DNA of 64,000 bases, taken from Candidatus Limnocylindrales bacterium (GTDB lineage: Bacteria > Desulfobacterota > Binatia > UBA1149 > CAITLU01). Numbering within the stretch: the stretch's first letter is position 1; each line of letters begins with the position of its first letter. Of this stretch, positions 1 through 10,300 are shown in pieces. The notes under the pieces were generated by a model. The model worked only from the letters and a program-made list of their open reading frames with translations, had not been told where the DNA came from and did not search any database. The DNA lies in assembly GCA_035626395.1 (NCBI GenBank), contig DASPNR010000042.1, positions 124,001 to 188,000 on the forward strand. Direction: 5' to 3'. The position numbers and the translations under genes were made by a program.

Positions 1-2
1 AT

Positions 3-212
3 GGGGGCTTCTACCTCGGCTCCATCGGCGGCCCGGCCGCCATCCTGGCCAAGGAGAACATCAAGAAGGTGGAGGTGGTCGACTTCGCCGAGCTCGGGAT
101 GGAGGCGGTCTGGAAGATCCAGGTCGAGGACTTTCCCGCGTTCATTCTCATCGATGACAAGGGCAACGACTTCTTCCGCTGCCAGCCGCAGGCCGTTCCC
201 AAGCCGTCCTGA
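3..212 (+). CDS. Class I fumarate hydratase, C-terminal fragment
   Basis: The first 69 codons visible are the C-terminal end of an iron-sulfur class I fumarase (fumarate to malate, TCA cycle, cytoplasm). The frame opens with [13 protein letters not shown] and continues with [17 protein letters not shown] and [15 protein letters not shown], the conserved swivelling beta-domain tail of FumA/FumB-type or two-subunit beta-type enzymes. The start and the cluster-binding part lie upstream of the window, so single-chain versus two-subunit form cannot be decided. A GC-rich hairpin follows the stop. Confidence 0.85.
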   Translation, partial: GGFYLGSIGGPAAILAKENIKKVEVVDFAELGMEAVWKIQVEDFPAFILIDDKGNDFFRCQPQAVPKPS

Positions 213-224
213 AAACCGATTCCG

Positions 225-250
225 GCCGCGAAGACGGCAACTTTCGCGGC
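225..250 (+). terminator. Hairpin after fumarase gene
   Basis: GCCGCGAA and TTCGCGGC form a perfect 8-bp stem with a 10-nt loop, starting 13 nt after the fumarase stop. There is no T-run, so this is a terminator-like structure rather than a proven intrinsic terminator. Confidence 0.4.
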
Positions 251-382
251 GCGTCGGCGTCTAACCGTGAATCACGCACTGCTCCACCTCGGAAGGGGAG
301 CGGGCAAGGACGATCGGCCGGGGCGCTTGGAGCCAATGGTGCCGGCCCTCGGTTCCTGGCATTCAGGAGGATGTAAGAGGAG

Positions 383-1552
383 ATGAAGCGCTGCAGTCGA
401 TTCGCGCGCATGGCCGCCGCCGGCATCGCTCTGTTTGCATCGCTGTCGGTCGGTGCCTGCGACCAGACGCGTGCGGAGCCCGCGGCTCGACATGAAGCTG
501 CCGTGGCGGCAGCCGCTCCAAGGACGGACCGCATGAAAGAGTTCAAGAAGCCTTCCGATCAAGAGCTGAAGTCCCAGCTCGACCCGCTTCAGTACAAGGT
601 CACGCAGCACGAAGGCACAGAGCCGCCGTTCCGCAACGAGTATTGGGACAACAAGCAGGACGGGATCTACGTCGACGTGGTTTCGGGCGAACCGCTGTTC
701 AGCTCGCTCGACAAGTTCGATTCGGGCACGGGCTGGCCGAGCTTCACCAAGCCGCTGGAGCCGGCCAACATCACCGAGAACACCGACTACAAGCTGCTCT
801 ACCCGCGCACCGAAATCCGCTCCAAGCACGCCGACTCGCATCTCGGCCACGTCTTCAACGACGGGCCTGCGCCCACGGGCCTGCGCTACTGCATGAACTC
901 GGCGGCGCTGCGCTTCATTCCCGTCGAGAAGCTCGAAGAGGAGGGCTACGCCGAGTACCTGCCGCTGTTCGGCAAGACGGCTAGCGCCGGCGCCTCGGCG
1001 GCAACCGCCGCGGGTGATGCTGCCCCGGCCGCCTCAGCCGCGGCCAGCGCCGGCGGCAAGAGCGCCGCCTACGACGGCGAGTACGAGATCGCCACGGTCG
1101 CCGGCGGATGTTTCTGGGGTGTCGAGGAGCTCGTCCGGGCGCTGCCGGGCGTGGTGGAGACCGACGTCGGCTACACCGGCGGCACCGTTCCCAACGCCAC
1201 CTATCGCAATCACGAGGGCCACGCCGAGGCGGTGCGGATCAAGTTCGATCCGAACAAGATCAGCTACGAGGAGATTCTGCGCTTCTTCTTCCGCCTGCAC
1301 GACCCGACCACCAGGAACCGCCAGGGCAACGACATCGGCACCTCCTATCGGTCGGCGATCTTCTACCACGACGAGCGCCAGCGAGAGATCGCCGAGCGCG
1401 TCAAGAAGGAAGTGGACGCGTCGGGCAAGTGGAAGAACCCCGTGGTCACGGAGATCACCGCGGCCAGCGACTGGTGGACGGCCGAGGAGTACCACCAGGA
1501 CTACCTGCAAAAGAACCCGGGCGGATACACCTGCCACTGGGTCAGGGACTGA
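383..1552 (+). CDS. msrBA: Fused methionine sulfoxide reductase MsrB-MsrA, lipoprotein
   Basis: A 389-residue envelope enzyme predicted to reduce both R- and S-methionine sulfoxide in oxidised proteins. Residues 1-26 form a signal peptide ending in a VGAC lipobox (Cys26). MsrB spans about 51-195, with the GWPSF motif and catalytic RYC at Cys170. An Ala/Gly-rich linker covers about 198-228, and MsrA covers about 233-389 with GGCFWG (nucleophile Cys243). The order B-then-A is less usual than A-then-B. The MsrB part lacks the paired CxxC zinc ligands: [10 protein letters not shown] stands where many MsrBs have a CxxC, so it belongs to the zinc-free type. AGGAGG followed by AGAGGAG precedes the ATG. 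It is transcribed convergently with the binding-protein gene downstream. Confidence 0.93.
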   Translation: MKRCSRFARMAAAGIALFASLSVGACDQTRAEPAARHEAAVAAAAPRTDRMKEFKKPSDQELKSQLDPLQYKVTQHEGTEPPFRNEYWDNKQDGIYVDVVSGEPLFSSLDKFDSGTGWPSFTKPLEPANITENTDYKLLYPRTEIRSKHADSHLGHVFNDGPAPTGLRYCMNSAALRFIPVEKLEEEGYAEYLPLFGKTASAGASAATAAGDAAPAASAAASAGGKSAAYDGEYEIATVAGGCFWGVEELVRALPGVVETDVGYTGGTVPNATYRNHEGHAEAVRIKFDPNKISYEEILRFFFRLHDPTTRNRQGNDIGTSYRSAIFYHDERQREIAERVKKEVDASGKWKNPVVTEITAASDWWTAEEYHQDYLQKNPGGYTCHWVRD

Positions 1553-1586
1553 GCGAGCAGCAACGGCCATGCTCGCCGGCGCGCGA

Positions 1587-2885
1587 TCAACGCGCGCGCC
1601 GCTCCATCATCCAGCGTCGTTTCTCCAGCACGGCATCCACGTCGGCATCGAGCTCGGCCAGTCCCTGCTCGAGAGTGACGTCCTTTCGCACCATGCGCTC
1701 GGTGTGCAGCGTGATCTTGGAGGCGATGCGCTCCCACTCCGGGATCTTCGGCGTGGGCACCACGTGCTCGAGCTGGCGACGGAACGCGTCGGCCCTGGCA
1801 TCGCCGGCAAGCACCGGGTCGCTCCATGCGCTGCGCCGTGCGGGCAGGCTGCCGCTGGCACGGTAGAACTGTGCCTGCTGGGCCGGCTCCGCCAGGAACT
1901 CGAGCAGCTTCCAGGCCTGCTCCTTGCGCCTGCTGCTTGCGGCGATGCCGAGGCTGGCACCGCCTGCGAGCGAGATTGCGGGGGTGGCCGGATGCGGCGC
2001 CGGCATCGGAGCCGTCGACCATGCCTCGCTCAGCGCCGCGGGCAGGCGCTTCTCGAGCTCACGCAGGTTCCAGGGGCCGGTGATGAAGAACGTGAAGTAG
2101 CCGGCGGCGAATTCCTGGTACAGGTTGGCGATCTGCGCCGCGGCGCGCTGCGGCGCCAGGCCTTCCTCGTAGAGCGCGAGGTAGAACGCCATCGCGTCCT
2201 TCGTCTCGGCGCTGGAGAAGTTGCCGCGGCCGTCGTGGTCGCGCAGCAGGCGGGCACCGCGCTGCAGCGCCAGGATGACGGGCGTCTGCCATTCATCGAC
2301 GGGAAGGAAGATCGCATAGGAGGAGGCGCCGGCACTGGCCCGCACCCGCCTCATCGCATCGAGCCACTGCCCCCACGTCGCCGGCGGCCCCGATACGCCG
2401 GAGCGTTGCAGCAGGTCGCGGCGGTAGAAGAGCAGGCGCGTGTCCACGTACCACGGCAGCGACCACAGCCGGCCCTCCACCACGTTGGTGTCCAGGATCC
2501 CGGCAAAGAAATCGTCGCGCGCCACCGACGCCGACGTTGCCGAGCGGTCATCGAGCGGCTCCAGAGCACCGAGCGCGACCATCTCGGGAATCCAGGTGTT
2601 CCCGATCTGGAAAACGTCGGGCATCGTGCCGCCGACGTACGCCGTCAGCAGCTTCTCGTGCGCCGCGCTCCAGGGCAGGCGCTGCACGCGCACGTCGATG
2701 TCGGGATGGCGCTGCCGGAACGCGGGCAGCATCGCCTCCACGACCTCCCCCTCGCTGCCCATCGCCCACAGCTCGACCGCACCGGCGCGCGAGCCGTCGG
2801 CGCAGCCGACGAGGATGGTTGCAGCCGCCGTCACTACGCAGCAAAGGGCGCGGCCGGCGCTGCAGAAGGAGCGACAGGAACGCAT
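1587..2885 (-). CDS. Sugar ABC transporter substrate-binding lipoprotein
   Basis: A 432-residue family 1 extracellular solute-binding protein (maltose/oligosaccharide type). The start at 2885 puts a clean lipoprotein signal at the N-terminus, ending ILVGC (Cys28); longer in-frame extensions upstream have non-coding composition and were left out. The mature chain starts with VELWAMGSEGEVVEAML, then DVFQIGNTWIPEM and the FFITGPWNLRELE segment typical of the family. It should capture a glycan in the periplasm and hand it to the permeases at 5.6-7.3 kb and the ATPase at 16.4 kb. Separation of the binding-protein gene from the permeases by two unrelated genes is unusual. Substrate is inferred from the neighbouring GH94 and glycoamylase genes, not from the protein itself. 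Confidence 0.88.
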   Translation of the reverse strand: MRSCRSFCSAGRALCCVVTAAATILVGCADGSRAGAVELWAMGSEGEVVEAMLPAFRQRHPDIDVRVQRLPWSAAHEKLLTAYVGGTMPDVFQIGNTWIPEMVALGALEPLDDRSATSASVARDDFFAGILDTNVVEGRLWSLPWYVDTRLLFYRRDLLQRSGVSGPPATWGQWLDAMRRVRASAGASSYAIFLPVDEWQTPVILALQRGARLLRDHDGRGNFSSAETKDAMAFYLALYEEGLAPQRAAAQIANLYQEFAAGYFTFFITGPWNLRELEKRLPAALSEAWSTAPMPAPHPATPAISLAGGASLGIAASSRRKEQAWKLLEFLAEPAQQAQFYRASGSLPARRSAWSDPVLAGDARADAFRRQLEHVVPTPKIPEWERIASKITLHTERMVRKDVTLEQGLAELDADVDAVLEKRRWMMERRAR

Positions 2886-3036
2886 GTGCCGATTAGAGCC
2901 GCCGGCGGCACGCCGCACAATGTTCCGCCGCACATGGGTACGCTCCCACCGTGTAACGAGCGGCAAGGTCCGCGCCCGCCGACCTGTCGGCCGTTGCGCG
3001 TTCGATCCGCCGCGCTGCCCGGCGCACTCTGTCGCG

Positions 3037-4107
3037 ATGCGTCGCGTGATTGCCGTTGTCGTGCTGACCAGTCTCGGCTTCCTTGCCTGCACGATGGCGA
3101 CGGACCTGAAGCCGCCGCCGCCGGCATCCTCCGACCCCGCTTCGCTGTACGCCGAGCACTACGAGGACGGCGAGTTCTTCAATCCCTGGAACCGCTTCGA
3201 CTACGATTTCACGCGCTTCGTCCGAATGGTCTTCAGCCGCAACCCGTTCGACGACGGGCACGAGCCGCAGATTCCGTTTCATGCGAACGACGGCGCCGAG
3301 CTGTCGGGCGTGCAGAGCTCGACAAAAATCACGTGGGTCGGCCACGCCACTGCCGCCATCCACGATGGCGACGACGTCGTGCTCACCGATCCCAACTGGG
3401 CGCCGCGCATGCTCGTGGTGCGGCGGCATCATCCGCCCGGAATTCCGCTCGAAGCCGTGCCAGCGGATGCGATGGCGGTCATCTCGCACAATCACAACGA
3501 TCACCTCGACGCCGGCACCGTCGACCGACTGCCGGACACGGTGAAATGGTTCGTGCCCATGGGCATGGCCGAGTGGTTCCGCGAGCGCGGCCGAAACAAC
3601 GTCGTGGAGCTGGACTGGTGGCAGAGCGCGCGCCACGGCCGCTGGACCATGACATGCCTGCCGGCGCAGCACTGGTCGCGGCGGGTCGGACAGGGCTTCA
3701 ACGAGGCGCTGTGGTGCTCGTGGCTGATGGATTCAGGGACGATGCGCTACTACTTCGGCGGCGATACCGGCTATTTCCACGGCTTTGCCGAATACGGACG
3801 GCGCTTCGGTCCCATCGACGTCGCGCTGCTACCCATCGGCGCCTACGAGCCTCGCTGGTTCATGGGCTACCAGCACGTCAACCCGGCCGAGGCATATCGC
3901 GCGTTCCGCGATCTGCGCGCGCGTTACATGATTCCAGTCCACTGGGGCACCTTCGATCTGGCGATGGAGGCGCTCGATCAGCCGCCGAAGGAACTGATGA
4001 CGGCCGTCGCCGAAGACGGAGGCGATCCGCGCCAGATCCGCATCCTCGGGATCGGCGAAGGCTGGCACGTTCCGCCTCGCGGAGCGCCGGACCCCAAACC
4101 CGAGTAG
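3037..4107 (+). CDS. Metallo-beta-lactamase-fold hydrolase (NAPE-PLD-like)
   Basis: A 356-residue MBL-fold protein. The metal-binding HNHNDHLD motif (HxHxDH) lies near residue 155, GGDTGYFHG supplies the bridging Asp, and IPVHWGTFDLAMEALDQPP near the C-terminus is the typical ending of bacterial relatives of N-acyl-phosphatidylethanolamine phospholipase D. The N-terminus has a hydrophobic signal (VIAVVVLTSLGFLAC) with an imperfect lipobox, so the protein is probably exported and perhaps lipid-anchored. The start was placed at ATG 3037, which begins the signal peptide; the long open frame upstream is a shadow of the divergent binding-protein gene. Likely a phosphodiesterase or phospholipase; substrate unknown. 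Confidence 0.85.
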   Translation: MRRVIAVVVLTSLGFLACTMATDLKPPPPASSDPASLYAEHYEDGEFFNPWNRFDYDFTRFVRMVFSRNPFDDGHEPQIPFHANDGAELSGVQSSTKITWVGHATAAIHDGDDVVLTDPNWAPRMLVVRRHHPPGIPLEAVPADAMAVISHNHNDHLDAGTVDRLPDTVKWFVPMGMAEWFRERGRNNVVELDWWQSARHGRWTMTCLPAQHWSRRVGQGFNEALWCSWLMDSGTMRYYFGGDTGYFHGFAEYGRRFGPIDVALLPIGAYEPRWFMGYQHVNPAEAYRAFRDLRARYMIPVHWGTFDLAMEALDQPPKELMTAVAEDGGDPRQIRILGIGEGWHVPPRGAPDPKPE

Positions 4108-4353
4108 GACCGCCAACCAGGCCGGGTCCGCCGATGGTTTCGTGCCGCTGCTGGCGCGATTTCCGCCGTGCTCGCTCCGTACGAAACTGTACGCGCGCGC
4201 ACCGCCTGGTGCCGGCGCGGTGGTTTCTCTCGCCAATTCTTCCTTAGAAATGCCTAAGCGCAGAAACCGCGGTCGTGGCCCGTGCTTTGCACGATGGGTG
4301 TCGACACACCTTCTGGCGTGTCGAATCGTCGGAGAACGAGCGACGTTTTTGCC

Positions 4354-5532
4354 ATGGCTGATCGAATGCGCGAACGAATGGAAACCGCTGCGGCCCCGGT
4401 GAGCAAAGCCGCCCGCGGCCTCTCCCTCACGCACACCACGGCGGCGCTGGTCGTCATCTCGCTGACGTTGGGAGGCATGCTCGCGCACCGGCTGTCGCTG
4501 TTCACGGACACGTGGAGCCCCGACAGCTTCGGCGTCATCGCACGGCTGTCGGTGTTCCTGTCTTTCCTGTTCGCGGTGTGGTGGCGCGCGCCGTGGCCCG
4601 CAATGCTCTCGATTCTGGGGCTGCTCTACGTGCTCGGCGGCGCGGCCGTCGATCCGCTCAGCGTGCCGGCGCTTGCCACGGTGGCGATCGCGGTGATCAC
4701 CGGCGGCATGCTCGATCGGCTTCAGAAGGCACAGGTGGCCGTGACGGGCGCCGACGGGGTCGATGCGGAAGGTTGGCCGATCCTGCTGTCGGGTGCGCGC
4801 CTGGTACAGCTCGAGCGCGAGAACGAGCGCCTGCTCGCGCACAACCGTGAGCTGATCGGCCGCAATCGCGAGCTCGAAGATTTCACCTACACCGCCTCTC
4901 ATGACCTCAAGTCGCCGCTTCGCGCCATCCACGGCTTCGGCCAGGCGCTGATCGACGAATACGCCGGCGCGCTGGACGCGCACGGCGTCAACTACGTGCA
5001 GCGCATGCAGACGGCCGCACACCGCCTCGAGGACACGGTGGATGCGCTGCTCGAGCTGTCGCGTGTGGCGCAGTGCTCGCTTTCGAAAGCCGAGGTCGAC
5101 GTGGCGCACCTGGCGCGCGAGATCGTCGCCGATCTGTCGGCCGGCGAGCGCGACCGACAGGTGGAGCTGCGCGTGCCCGAGAGTCTGGTCGTGGTCGGAG
5201 ATCCGGCGCTCATCCGCATCGTGATCACCAACATCCTCGCCAACGCCTGGAAGTTCACGCGGCGGCGCCCCGATGCTCGCATCGAGATCGGCCGCTCGCA
5301 GACGGCGCGCGGCCCGGCCATCTATGTCCGCGACAACGGCATCGGCTTCGATTCCAAGCAGGCGGGCGACATCTTCCGCCCCTTCGAGCGCCTGCACGCT
5401 TCGCATGAGTTCGAAGGCAGCGGAATCGGCCTGGCCACCGTCGAGCGGATCGTCCTTCGCCACGGCGGCTCGGTCTGGGCCGAGGGCCATCCCGGCCGCG
5501 GCGCGGCCATCTTCCTGCAACTGGAGCCGTAG
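4354..5532 (+). CDS. Orphan membrane sensor histidine kinase
   Basis: About 392 residues. Three or four hydrophobic segments (around 28-45, 63-78, 82-98 and 105-120) precede a short coiled-coil (LERENERLLAHNRELI, about 153-172). The HisKA domain follows with phospho-acceptor H183 in SHDLKSPLRA, then HATPase_c with N-box NAWKFT, G1 DNGIGF and G2 GSGIGL. The HisKA/HATPase part resembles the phytochrome-type kinase core, but no photosensory, PAS or extracytoplasmic domain is present. No response regulator is nearby. The gene ends 44 bp before the permease operon and may be co-transcribed, suggesting a role in sensing envelope or glycan state. A GTG at 4282 in frame is possible, but the intervening codons have low third-position GC, so ATG 4354 was preferred. 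Confidence 0.85.
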   Translation: MADRMRERMETAAAPVSKAARGLSLTHTTAALVVISLTLGGMLAHRLSLFTDTWSPDSFGVIARLSVFLSFLFAVWWRAPWPAMLSILGLLYVLGGAAVDPLSVPALATVAIAVITGGMLDRLQKAQVAVTGADGVDAEGWPILLSGARLVQLERENERLLAHNRELIGRNRELEDFTYTASHDLKSPLRAIHGFGQALIDEYAGALDAHGVNYVQRMQTAAHRLEDTVDALLELSRVAQCSLSKAEVDVAHLAREIVADLSAGERDRQVELRVPESLVVVGDPALIRIVITNILANAWKFTRRRPDARIEIGRSQTARGPAIYVRDNGIGFDSKQAGDIFRPFERLHASHEFEGSGIGLATVERIVLRHGGSVWAEGHPGRGAAIFLQLEP

Positions 5533-5576
5533 CCGGTCTCGCGCCGAGCGGGTGAGGATGTTAGTCGTCGGCCGGC

Positions 5577-6470
5577 ATGACTGCTGAGCGACGCATCGCC
5601 CTGCTCTGGCTGCTCGGTCCGGCGCTTGCCGTCATCCTCCTGTTCTTCGTGGTTCCGGTCCTGGCCTCGCTGGCGCTGAGCCTGACCGACTTCGACATCT
5701 ACGCTCTGGCCGACGCTTCGGCGCTGCGCCTGGTGTGGCTGCGCAACTACACCGACCTCCTGTCCGACCCTTTGTTCTGGCGCGCATTGCGAAACACCCT
5801 CTACTTCGTCGTGGTCGGAGGGCCCCTTTCGATCGCCGTGTCGCTGGCGGCGGCGCTTCTGGTGCACTCGCGGCTGCTCTACGCGAAGGCCTTCTTCCGC
5901 ACGGTCTTCTTCCTGCCGGTGACGACCACCATCGTCGCCGTCGCGGTGGTGTGGCGTTATCTGTACCACCCCCGCTTCGGGCTGCTGAACCAGGCGCTGG
6001 CCGCGATCGGCATCGAGCCGGTGGACTGGCTGGGCGATCCGCGCTGGTCGATGCCGGCCATCATCCTGATGTCGGTGTGGAAGGGCTTCGGCTTCAACAT
6101 GATCGTGTTCCTGGCCGGGCTGCAAAGCGTGCCCGTGCGGCTCTACGAAGCTGCCAGCCTCGACGGCGCCGGCGCCTGGCGCCAGTTCCGTCACGTGACG
6201 CTGCCGATGCTGGCCCCCACCATCGTATTCGTGACGATGCTGACGGCCATCGGATACTTCCAGCTGTTTGCCGAGCCCTACGTGATGACGCAGGGCGGCC
6301 CGGCCGGCAGCACGCGCAGCGTGGTGCTGCTGATGTACGAGGAAGGCTTCCGGTGGTGGAACATCGGGCGCGCCGCGGCCATCGCGTTCGTGCTGTTCGG
6401 CATCATTCTCGTCGCGACGCTGCTGCAGCTGCGGCTTCGCCGCGCCGCCGATGCAGGAGCGATCGCATGA
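5577..6470 (+). CDS. Sugar ABC transporter permease, MalF/UgpA type
   Basis: A 297-residue inner-membrane permease of the carbohydrate uptake (CUT1) family. It has about six transmembrane helices, beginning with LLWLLGPALAVILLFFVV. The cytoplasmic EAA loop EAASLDGAGAWRQF, followed by TLPMLAPTIVFV, is where the MalK-like ATPase docks. It forms a translationally coupled pair with the next permease (ATGA overlap). The ATPase partner is most plausibly the gene at 16.4-17.5 kb because none is encoded adjacent. Confidence 0.92.
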   Translation: MTAERRIALLWLLGPALAVILLFFVVPVLASLALSLTDFDIYALADASALRLVWLRNYTDLLSDPLFWRALRNTLYFVVVGGPLSIAVSLAAALLVHSRLLYAKAFFRTVFFLPVTTTIVAVAVVWRYLYHPRFGLLNQALAAIGIEPVDWLGDPRWSMPAIILMSVWKGFGFNMIVFLAGLQSVPVRLYEAASLDGAGAWRQFRHVTLPMLAPTIVFVTMLTAIGYFQLFAEPYVMTQGGPAGSTRSVVLLMYEEGFRWWNIGRAAAIAFVLFGIILVATLLQLRLRRAADAGAIA

Positions 6471-7294
6471 GCCGACGCTCCTTGCTCTGGCGTGTGGCGT
6501 TGCACGCGGCCGCGCTGACGGCGGCGGCGCTGACGCTGCTGCCGCTGGTGTGGATGATCGGCGCTTCGCTGATGCCGGCAGGCGAGGCCACCTCCGTGCC
6601 GCCGCGGCTGGTTCCGAGCAAGCCCACCCTGGAGCATTACAGCGTCCTGCTGCAGCGCCTCGACCTCATGCGCTACCTCTTCTCGAGCGCGACCATCGCC
6701 GCCGGCGCCACCGCGCTGGCCGTCACGCTCAACTCGATGGCCGGCTATGCGATGGCCAAGCTCCCGTTCCATGGCCGCGAGCGATTGCAGCGCGTGATGC
6801 TGGCGGCGCTGGTGATACCGGGACAGGTCGGAATGCTGCCGCTGTTCCTCATGCTGCGCGAGATGGGTCTGATCAACACGTACTGGGGCGTCATGGTGCC
6901 GAGCATGGCCAGCATCTTCGGCATCTTCCTGGTGCGCCAGTACGCGCTGTCGATTCCCGATGCGCTGCTGGATGCCGCACGCGTGGACGGCGCGGGGGAG
7001 CTGCGGGTATTCTTCAGCATCGCGCTGCCTCTATGCCGGCCGATCCTCGTGACCCTGGCCGTGGCCACGTTCATGGGCGCATGGAACGACTTCCTGTGGC
7101 CGCTGATCGTTCTGACCGACGACCGCCGCTACACGCTGCCGGTGGCGCTGGCCAATCTGTTCGGGGAGCACGTGCAGGACACCGAGCTCATGATGGCCGG
7201 CGCGGTGGTGACGATCGTGCCGGTGATGCTCGTCTTTCTGGCCCTGCAGCGTTACTACATCGCCGGCATGACGGCCGGCAGCCTCAAGGGCTGA
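6467..7294 (+). CDS. Sugar ABC transporter permease, MalG/UgpE type
   Basis: A 275-residue CUT1 permease, second half of the heterodimeric channel. The start codon overlaps the stop of the preceding permease (ATGA at 6467-6470). Six predicted helices, a periplasmic loop after helix 1 (PSKPTLEHYSVLL), and the EAA-type loop DAARVDGAGELRVFFSIALP are visible. The C-terminus YYIAGMTAGSLKG is characteristic of the family. The secreted glycosidase gene begins 23 bp downstream, so transport and glycan cleavage are probably co-expressed. Confidence 0.93.
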   Translation: MSRRSLLWRVALHAAALTAAALTLLPLVWMIGASLMPAGEATSVPPRLVPSKPTLEHYSVLLQRLDLMRYLFSSATIAAGATALAVTLNSMAGYAMAKLPFHGRERLQRVMLAALVIPGQVGMLPLFLMLREMGLINTYWGVMVPSMASIFGIFLVRQYALSIPDALLDAARVDGAGELRVFFSIALPLCRPILVTLAVATFMGAWNDFLWPLIVLTDDRRYTLPVALANLFGEHVQDTELMMAGAVVTIVPVMLVFLALQRYYIAGMTAGSLKG

Positions 7295-7317
7295 TCCGCC
7301 CGCGCGGTTCGACTCCG

Positions 7318-10300
7318 GTGCTGCCTCTCTTGCGACGAACATCCGCAGCGTTGGCGATGGCGTGGGCCGTCGCCTCCACCATCGCTCCCGCCTCGCCGGC
7401 CGCGGCCGCGATGGAGCCCGTGGTCGTCGACTCCGGCGAGAACGCCGGGGCCTGGGAGGCCATCGCCTCTCCGGGTGCGCGCGGCGCTCTTCGGGAGGAA
7501 CACGGTTCGCTGCGCGTCGACTTCGATCTCGGGCACGGGCGCGGGCACGTGATCGCGCGGCGCCGCCTCTCGCTCGATCTGCCCGCCGACTACATGCTGG
7601 TCTTTCGCGTGCGCGGCAGCGGCGCGCCGAACAACCTCGAGATCAAGCTGATCTCGGGCGAGAACGTGTGGTGGCGGCGCCTTCCGCTCTATTCGTTGCC
7701 GGCCGAAACCAAGGAGCTGCGCGTCGCCAGGTCGCGGCTTCAGTTCGCGTGGGGGCCAGCCGGTGGGGGAACGCCGCAGCGTCTGGATGCCATCGAGCTT
7801 GCCGTCACGGCCGGCAAGGGCGGCGCCGGCTCGCTCTTCATCGACGACATCGTGCTCGAGCCTCGCATCGACACCGGCGGAGTGCTGCCGCGCCCGACCA
7901 TTACGGCCAGCAGCGGCGCCGAGAACGTTCAAGCCATGCTCGATGGCGATGCGGCGACGGCATGGCGCAGCGAGGCGCCGGATGGCTCACCCATGCTCAC
8001 GCTGGATTTCGGACAGCCCTTCGAGCAGGGCGGCTTCATCCTGGAACAGGACGAACGCGACTTTGCCGCGGCCTACGTCGTCGAGGCTTCACGCGATGCC
8101 CGGACGTGGGAGACGGTGCAGCGGCTGACGCGCAGCGACGGCGGCCGCGACTATCTCTACACGCCCGACGTCTATGCGCGCTACGTGCGTTTCCGCTTCA
8201 CGCCGGGCGCCGCCGGCGTAACCATCGCCGAGATCCGCGTGCAGCCGTTCGAGTTCTCCTCGTCACTGAATGCGTTTTTCGCCGGCGTGGCGGCCGATGC
8301 GCCTGCCGGGCACTTCCCGCGCTACTTCTCGCGCGAGCAGAGCTACTGGACCGTGATTGGCGTCCAGGGCGATGCAAGGGAAGCGCTGCTGAACGAGGAC
8401 GGCGCGCTCGAGGTCGACGCAGGGTCGTTCACGATCGAGCCGTTCCTCTACGACGGGCATCGCCTGCACACCTGGCGCGACGCGCAGCCGGCCGTGAGCC
8501 TGGCCGACCAGGAGCTGCCGATCCCGAGCGTGGAGCGGGTCTTCGACGACGTCGCGCTGACGGTTACGGCTTTCGCTCACGGCGAGGCCGGCGCCTCCAC
8601 CGCCGCCGCCAGGTATCGCGTGCACAATCGCAGCGGCCGCGACTGGTCGGGAAAGCTGTTCCTGGCCGTTCGCCCGTTTCAGGTCCTGCCGCCGTGGCAA
8701 AGCCTGAACATGGTCGGCGGCGTGACGCGCATCCGCACTGTCGCCCGGAAGAGCCTGTCGTCGGTCCTGGTCAACGAGGACAAGGTCGTCAAGGTTTCGC
8801 CGCCGCCGGCGGCGTTCGGCGCGGCGGCGTTCGAGCAGGGCAGCATCATCGCCGCGTTGGAGCGCGGGCAGGTCCCGCCGCAGGAGGCCGTCGAAGATGG
8901 GTTCGAGCATGCCTCCGCCGTCTTCGCGTACGATCTGACGCTGCGGCCTGGTGAGAGCAGCGACGCCTGGCTCGAAGTGCCGTTTCACGCAGCGCCTCCC
9001 GAGGTCTTTGCCGACGTCTGGGCCCTTGGCGGCGCCGACAAGCTCGAGCAGGCCGCGCGCGAGTGGGCCTCGGTCCTGCGTCGCGTTTCCATCGAGCTGC
9101 CGCGCAAGGCGGGCGATCTGCTCGCCTCGCTGCGCAGCAACCTGGCCTACATCCTGATCAACCGCGACGGCGATGCCATCCAGCCCGGCTCGCGCACGTA
9201 TCAGCGATCGTGGATCCGCGACGGCGCGATGACGTCGCAGGCGCTGCTCGAGCTGGGCTTCGCCGAGGAGGCGCGCGCGTTCGTCCGCTGGTTCGCCACC
9301 TACCAGGGCAGCGACGGCTACGTTCCGTGCTGCGTGGACGCCGGCGGCGCCGACACCGTGCCCGAGCACGACAGCTTCGGGCAGTTCCTGTGGGCAGTGG
9401 CCGACGTCTACCGCTACACCGGCGACGTCGCGTTCGTACGCGAGATGTGGCCGCGCGCGGCGGCGGCCGCCGACTGCATGATCCGGCTGCGCGCCACGCG
9501 CATGACCGAAGAGTATCGCATGGCGATGCGCGAGGCGTACTTCGGCCTGCTGCCCGAATCGATCAGCCACGAAGGCTACAGCGCGCGTCCCGTGCACTCG
9601 TACTGGGACGATGCCTTCGCGCTGCGTGGCCTGATGGACGCCGCGATGATGGCAGCGTTGGTGGGGGACGGGGAGAGGGCGGAGAAGTACGCGGCCGAGC
9701 GCGACTCCTTCCGCGTCACGTTCACGCGATCGGTGGAGCTGACCATGCTCGCGCACAAGCTCGAGACCGTGCCGGCATCGGTGGAGCTGGGCGACTTCGA
9801 CCCGACCTCCACCGCCGTCGCCTTCACGCTCGGCATCGAGGACGTCTATCCGCGCGCGGCGCTGGAGCGAACCTTCGACAAGTACGCGCGCGAGATCGGC
9901 GCCCGCCACAGCGAGGCCAGGCAAGGGGTGGGCTACACCGCGTACGAGCTGCGCAACATCAACGCCTTGCTGCTGCTCGGCCGCAAGGCCGAGGCGCTGG
10001 ACGTGCTGACGTCGATGACGCGCGACCAGCGGCCGCCGGCGTGGAACCAGTGGCCCGAGATCAGCTGGCTCGAGCCGCGCGAGGGGAACTTTCTCGGCGA
10101 CCTCCCACACACCTGGATCGGCTCCACGTTCGTCCACGCCGTCCGCACCATGCTGGCGCACGAACGCGAGCGCGACCGGTCGCTGCTGGTGGCTGCCGGC
10201 ATCCCCTACGCGTGGCTCGAAGACGGCGAGGCGGTGGCCGTCCGGGACCTCCCCACGCACTACGGTCCGCTGACCTACCGGCTGCGGCGCCGCGAAGGTG

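Noticed and set aside
4282-4353. Upstream GTG start for the histidine kinase
   Set aside because: Codons between 4282 and 4354 have low GC at third positions and lie around a palindromic stretch; ATG 4354 starts the better coding sequence.
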